Below, one piece after another: positions 6,376-10,242 of a DNA stretch of 10,242 nucleotides. The translations under genes and the position numbers were made by a program. The notes under the pieces were generated by a model. The model did no database searches. It saw nothing but the letters and a program-made list of their open reading frames with translations, and was not told where the DNA came from. The stretch covers positions 1 through 10,242 of the forward strand of contig CBDDLH010000002.1 in NCBI GenBank assembly GCA_965230565.1. The letters run 5' to 3'. Numbering within the stretch: the first letter of the stretch is position 1; each line of letters opens with the position of its first letter. The stretch is from BCD1 sp965230565 (lineage in GTDB: Bacteria > Bacteroidota > Bacteroidia > Chitinophagales > Saprospiraceae).

Positions 6376-8178
6376 TTATTCCTTTTTGGTGGCAGTAAAT
6401 ATACCGTTAGGCTGGTTGAATTTCACGGCATTGATCTTACCATCGTCAGCCTCCTGGAATTGCACGCTAAAACCATCAAGTGTTTTAAATACGAATTTAT
6501 GATCTCCAGTCGCTACCAGCTCATATTCGGGTTGCCCCGGAACAAAAACATAAAGCACATTTTCATCCTTGATGTACACTTTTATGTTCGTTCCTGCCAG
6601 TTCATAATCACCAACATATGGCTCCAGATCTTCCGCTGTAACCTTAATCTCCTTCGGTGTGCGTTTGAATTTAATCGGATCAACCGTTGGTTCCATCGGA
6701 ATGGCAACACCGTCAATATCTCCGGAAGAATTGGAAGTAAAGGTCAATAGGATCGGTGACCTTGTAGTGTCAATAACGCCATCCTCTATATTAAATGGTT
6801 CAAAGACATCGTAATGATAGTGTTGAACATAATTCACTTCCTCTCCAAAGTGAGCAAAAAGGGAATCTCTTTCATAATTGAGCTCAAAACTTCCGTACCC
6901 GGGATGGCTGTATGTTCCGGCATATTCGATCAATAAATGAGAAGGTTTGGTGCCCTTTTTCTGGTTGGAATCTGATCCCTCCTGGGCCTCCTTCTGACTT
7001 TCTAATCCTTTCTCATAATTCTCCCGCAGGTCTCCGCTCCAATCGATTTTCGACAAGCCAAGCATTCTGTCTACAATGATATTTCTAACCACAGCCGGTA
7101 CTGTTGAACCATTCTGATTTACCAATACAATGACACCTATACTGTCACTAGGGAAGAAACTGGTATTTGCTGAAAAACCATCAATATTTCCACCATGCTC
7201 TACCCGGTAGTGTCCACGATAAGAAGACAGGAACCATCCATAACCATAATTAGCCATATGCAGATCCGGATTTTCTTTTCCCGGCAAACCTGCTCCGACC
7301 ACCATCTGAGAACTCATAGCTTCACTAACATAACCTGCTGGCAAAATGGATTCATCATTGAAATTACCGCCATTGATCCAGGTTCGTACCCATTTGGTCA
7401 TTTCATTCACGCTACTGTTGATACTTCCTGCCGGAGCCATGGCGCGGATGCGATAGTAATCCATCTTTTCAATGGTTCCATCAGGCTTGGTTTGATAGCC
7501 CAGGGCCGCGTTTTTACTTTTTTTCAATTCTTTAATCGACAAATTGGAACGCTCCATGCCCAGTGGTTTAAAAATGCGCTCACGCACATTATCCTCCCAG
7601 GTTTTGCCGGTGATCTTCTCGGCAATAACGCCTTGCAGCAGGAACATAAAATTATTGTAATACCAGCTTTCTCTGACACCTGTGAAAGGCTCCTGGTACT
7701 CCATTCTTTGCATCAGTGAATCTCTGGAATCCGTCGGAAATAAATACCACGACCAATCATGACGCGCTAAACCCGTGCGGTGGCACATCATATCTTTTAC
7801 AGTTACATAAGTATTCATTTCATCATTATAAAACTTAAGTCCCGGAATATACATGCGTGGACTTTCGTCAAAATCTACATGTCCTTCATCCCGGAGCTGT
7901 CCCAGGATGGCGGAAGTAAAAGACTTGGAACAACTTCCGATGGCAAATAAGGTATTGGCATCAGCTGGGACTTTGTTTTCATAATCGCTGTAACCAAATC
8001 CTTTCGCATAAACGACCTTATCTTTTTCAACGACAGCCACTGCAAAACCGGGAGCTTCCCAGGTTTCGAGGACTTCCTGAAGTTCATCGTCAAGTCCGGC
8101 GAGTCGTTTCTCCGGCTTTTGACCAAATAGTAAAGAAACGACAAAGATCATGCATAAGGTGAAAATAATGGTTCTCAT
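6376..8178 (-). CDS. Secreted serine hydrolase, class C beta-lactamase/penicillin-binding fold, with C-terminal DUF3471-like domains
   Basis: This is a 600-residue protein. Residues 1-19 are a signal peptide (M-R-T plus hydrophobic run, cleavage before Q20), placing it in the periplasm or outside. Residues ~25-375 are the Beta-lactamase (Pfam PF00144) serine-hydrolase domain. The nucleophile motif is G-S-C-S-K with Ser82 and Lys85, the second motif Y-N-N is at 174-176 (inside W-Y-Y-N-N), and the third motif H-G-G is at 328-330, replacing K-T-G as is usual in esterase/peptidase members. All key residues are present, so an active enzyme is expected; likely substrates are peptides, D-amino acid peptides or esters, and true beta-lactamase activity is not implied. 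A charged linker (~385-415) leads to a beta-rich region at ~415-507 resembling DUF3471, and a second similar unit lies at ~515-598. The gene follows the S41 protease by 81 bases on the same strand, suggesting co-transcription. A terminator follows. Confidence 0.92.
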   Translation of the reverse strand: MRTIIFTLCMIFVVSLLFGQKPEKRLAGLDDELQEVLETWEAPGFAVAVVEKDKVVYAKGFGYSDYENKVPADANTLFAIGSCSKSFTSAILGQLRDEGHVDFDESPRMYIPGLKFYNDEMNTYVTVKDMMCHRTGLARHDWSWYLFPTDSRDSLMQRMEYQEPFTGVRESWYYNNFMFLLQGVIAEKITGKTWEDNVRERIFKPLGMERSNLSIKELKKSKNAALGYQTKPDGTIEKMDYYRIRAMAPAGSINSSVNEMTKWVRTWINGGNFNDESILPAGYVSEAMSSQMVVGAGLPGKENPDLHMANYGYGWFLSSYRGHYRVEHGGNIDGFSANTSFFPSDSIGVIVLVNQNGSTVPAVVRNIIVDRMLGLSKIDWSGDLRENYEKGLESQKEAQEGSDSNQKKGTKPSHLLIEYAGTYSHPGYGSFELNYERDSLFAHFGEEVNYVQHYHYDVFEPFNIEDGVIDTTRSPILLTFTSNSSGDIDGVAIPMEPTVDPIKFKRTPKEIKVTAEDLEPYVGDYELAGTNIKVYIKDENVLYVFVPGQPEYELVATGDHKFVFKTLDGFSVQFQEADDGKINAVKFNQPNGIFTATKKE

Positions 8179-8185
8179 AATTATT

Positions 8186-8255
8186 GGTTTCTGGTTACTG
8201 GATTCTGGTTACTGGATAAACTATAACTAGCAACCAGTAACCAGTAACTTGCAAC
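8186..8255. repeat. Ten-unit heptamer array with an orientation switch
   Basis: Ten contiguous 7-base units fill nearly all of the gap between the S41 protease and the serine hydrolase. The left half is GGTTTCT, GGTTACT, GGATTCT, GGTTACT, GGATAAA (8186-8220). The right half is CTATAAC, TAGCAAC, CAGTAAC, CAGTAAC, TTGCAAC (8221-8255). CAGTAAC is the reverse complement of a rotated GGTTACT, so the halves carry the same unit in opposite orientation. This also yields an exact 14-base tandem repeat (8189-8202 and 8203-8216) and an 11-bp perfect stem (8205-8215 with 8234-8244). No T tract follows on either strand, so it does not look like a terminator. Confidence 0.85.
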
Positions 8256-8259
8256 CTGT

Positions 8260-10242
8260 TTATTTAAGAATTTTTTTAATCTCCTGAATGGCCCTGTCCA
8301 GTTGTGGTTGATTGCCGTCAAGGCGATCCTTGAAGGTTTCTTCCACGCGGATATCAGGACTTACACCGGTTTGTTCGAGGTTCTTTCCGTCAAGCGTATA
8401 ACAACCCCAGGATGGCAAACGGTAGAATGATCCGTCAACCAAACCTCTGCCACTGGTAAAGATAATCCAGCGATAGGTTTCCGTACCAATGATGGTTCCG
8501 AGGCCGAGTTCCTTGAACCCCTGGGCGGTCATCTCCGCATCGGAGAGAGACTGTTCGTTGATCAGCAAAATGATCGGTTTGTCGGACGGACCGAAATTGG
8601 ATTGGCCGGTCAGTTTTCCTTCGCGGTACTTCCACTGCAGGTATGTTTTTTGACTCAATAATCGCAAAACATCATCGTGCACATTTCCGCCAGTATTATA
8701 CCTCAGGTCGAGAATAAGGGCATCTTTGTATGCAGCTTCCTCGATGATATCCCGTTTAAACTTATTGAACTCCCCACGGCCCATATTTTTCATATGAACA
8801 TAAGCAATTCGGTCACCTGATTTCTTATCTACATAAGCCTGATTGGCGTCCTGCCATTCATCATATAGCAAAGTATTGATACTGAAATAACTGGTGGTAT
8901 GAACGTTGACATCTACCTTTGTTCCGTTGCGATCAAAGGTCAGCTTCACTTCCCGGTCTCTAGAAGGATTGGAGAAATACATCTCCCTGTTTTGTTTAGG
9001 ATCCACTGATTGACCGTTAACGGCTACGAGCACATCTCCAGGTTTTATATCCTTGTCCCTAACATCCGCCGGACTGTCTGTAACGATCCTTTCTACGGTG
9101 TAGGGATTGTCATTTTCAAACATAATTCCAGTAGCTGTTGTCTGATAACCATAATAGGTTTTTTCCTCTTTCCCATTGGAATAAAATCCAAAGTGAGAAG
9201 TATTCAGCTCTCCCAACATATCATTGAAGATCATCCGCAGCTGGGACCTATTAGAAACATGTGGCAACAGTTTTGCATACTGATCTCTCAGGCCCTGCCA
9301 GTTCTGACCATGGAAGGTTTCGTTGTAAAAGTTCTGCTCCATGCCGGCCCAGGCTTCATAGTACATCTGCTCAAATTCATCCGAAAGGCTTTTGCGGAAA
9401 ACGTGGTTGATCTCAATCTTCTTCAATTTATTTCCAGCGACATCAAGGGTATAAATATTGCCTCCAAAAGTGATGTAATAACTATTCTTAGCCTGATCGA
9501 TTCCATATCCTCCTACCCTTTCTTTGGAGACTTTCTCAGTCTTAGGTTTTTCAAAAGGTTCCAGGGTTGTTTTCCAGAGATAACTGGTGCCTTCATCGTG
9601 ATTAGATGTGTAAAAGATAAAGGTCTTTTGGTCCTTCTGAACCACATATGGATTACCTTGCTGACCGAAGGACGGCCCAATCCTGCTCAGACGCTCACCG
9701 AGACCATCCATATTTATGCTTACCTTTACTTTTTTCTCATCTTTGTCTTTGTCTTCTTTTTTCTCGTCCTTTTTTCCCGCTTCAGCATCTTCATCTTCTT
9801 TTTCATCCTTTTTCACAGCCTTATCGTCTTCTTTCTTGTCATCCTTTTTCTCTTCTTCCTCAAATAATTCATCCAGCTTGCTGAGTTTGAAAGGGTCTTC
9901 GTACTTATCCAGCATCATCCGGTAAATATGAGTATTCTGGGTTCCGTATGGATAAGTTGGCTGCAATAAATCGGAAGCAAAATAGATATATTTTCCATCA
10001 GGTGACCAGAAAGGGGAAGTTTCTGAAACACGGGTTTTGGTGAGATTTACCAATGATTTCTTCTCCAGGTCATAGACAAAGATCTCTCTTTCAAAATCAT
10101 GATAGGCATTAAAAGCAATGTATCGATCATCCGGTGAGAAGTGTGGATTTGGATTGTACAGAGCCCACAATTCTTCCCTGGCTATAGTTTCACTCTTCAT
10201 GGTTTCCAGATCCATGAGTCGGACTTCATTTCTGCCGCTCAG
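8260..10242 (-). CDS. Tricorn-type S41 family serine protease (5' truncated at window edge)
   Basis: The frame stays open to the right edge. The ATG at 10215 is internal, because the nine codons upstream read L-S-G-R-N-E-V-R-L, a normal propeller-blade strand. About 660 C-terminal residues are present of a protein whose family is usually near 1050-1100. Numbering from the codon at 10215: beta-propeller blades with 'FSPDDRYIAF' and 'WSPDGKYIYF' (~25-81); a Lys/Asp/Glu-rich linker (~118-163); more propeller (~180-270); tricorn core helices (~272-345) ending L-N-T-S-H with Ser340 and His341; a PDZ domain (~355-442) with K-P-G-D-V-L-V-A-V-N-G; and the S41 catalytic domain with D-L-R-Y-N-T-G-G (~503-510), nucleophile Ser558 in S-L-S-D-A-E, and Glu614 in L-E-Q-T-G-V-S-P-D. 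This matches the Ser-His-Ser-Glu tetrad of tricorn protease, so activity is expected. It degrades peptides; bacterial homologues are usually exported, but the N-terminus is not visible here. The serine hydrolase gene follows after 81 bases. Confidence 0.94.
   Translation of the reverse strand: MSGRNEVRLMDLETMKSETIAREELWALYNPNPHFSPDDRYIAFNAYHDFEREIFVYDLEKKSLVNLTKTRVSETSPFWSPDGKYIYFASDLLQPTYPYGTQNTHIYRMMLDKYEDPFKLSKLDELFEEEEKKDDKKEDDKAVKKDEKEDEDAEAGKKDEKKEDKDKDEKKVKVSINMDGLGERLSRIGPSFGQQGNPYVVQKDQKTFIFYTSNHDEGTSYLWKTTLEPFEKPKTEKVSKERVGGYGIDQAKNSYYITFGGNIYTLDVAGNKLKKIEINHVFRKSLSDEFEQMYYEAWAGMEQNFYNETFHGQNWQGLRDQYAKLLPHVSNRSQLRMIFNDMLGELNTSHFGFYSNGKEEKTYYGYQTTATGIMFENDNPYTVERIVTDSPADVRDKDIKPGDVLVAVNGQSVDPKQNREMYFSNPSRDREVKLTFDRNGTKVDVNVHTTSYFSINTLLYDEWQDANQAYVDKKSGDRIAYVHMKNMGRGEFNKFKRDIIEEAAYKDALILDLRYNTGGNVHDDVLRLLSQKTYLQWKYREGKLTGQSNFGPSDKPIILLINEQSLSDAEMTAQGFKELGLGTIIGTETYRWIIFTSGRGLVDGSFYRLPSWGCYTLDGKNLEQTGVSPDIRVEETFKDRLDGNQPQLDRAIQEIKKILK

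Noticed and set aside
7195..7719. Open frame (174 codons, +) antisense to the serine hydrolase
   Set aside because: It overlaps the conserved hydrolase domain with intact catalytic motifs and has no recognisable product.
8186..8255. CRISPR-like or transposon-end interpretation of the heptamer array
   Set aside because: Units are contiguous 7-mers without spacers, and there is no transposase or flanking target duplication nearby.
9010..9867. Long open frame (285 codons, +) antisense to the tricorn-type protease
   Set aside because: It lies wholly opposite a gene with clear PDZ, core and linker domains; its Phe/Leu-rich C-terminus is just the complement of the Lys/Glu-rich linker.

Overview
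The window looks like the chromosome of a Bacteroidota species, possibly a marine Saprospiria-type relative; the exact lineage is inference. The reasons are Bacteroidota-style signal peptides (hydrophobic stretch ending near SQ or GQ), a lipoprotein with acidic residues right after the lipobox Cys, A-rich leaders without clear Shine-Dalgarno sequences, a tricorn-like S41 protease with a Lys/Asp/Glu-rich linker, and intergenic hairpins built from short repeats. I see no mobile element, CRISPR array, tRNA or rRNA. Gene density is high and no gene-free stretch reaches 300 bases.

Layout from left to right. Positions 1-629 (+) hold the C-terminal end of a large protein that reads best as a 2-oxoacid:ferredoxin oxidoreductase; it ends at a strong intrinsic terminator (660-694). 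Everything to the right is on the minus strand and converges on it. In minus-strand transcription order, starting from the right edge: the C-terminal ~660 residues of a tricorn-type S41 protease (8260-10242, cut by the window edge); a secreted serine beta-lactamase-fold hydrolase (6376-8178); a 218-residue cytosolic helical protein of unknown function (5528-6184); a 1139-residue exported protein of unknown function with a beta-rich C-terminus (2042-5461); and an SPFH/Band-7 protein that appears to be a lipoprotein (824-1870).

The minus-strand genes form at least three transcription units, separated by hairpin terminators at 6278-6335 and 1982-2039. The first unit is S41 protease plus serine hydrolase, two envelope hydrolases plausibly handling peptides. 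The second is the 218-aa plus 1139-aa pair, which I cannot assign and which is the best candidate for something undescribed. The third is the SPFH lipoprotein, whose start codon is preceded by a large interrupted inverted repeat.

The intergenic DNA is unusual. Four of the five gaps carry short-period repeats (7 or 8 bp) and/or long imperfect inverted repeats. The clearest is a ten-unit heptamer array at 8186-8255 that switches orientation in the middle.
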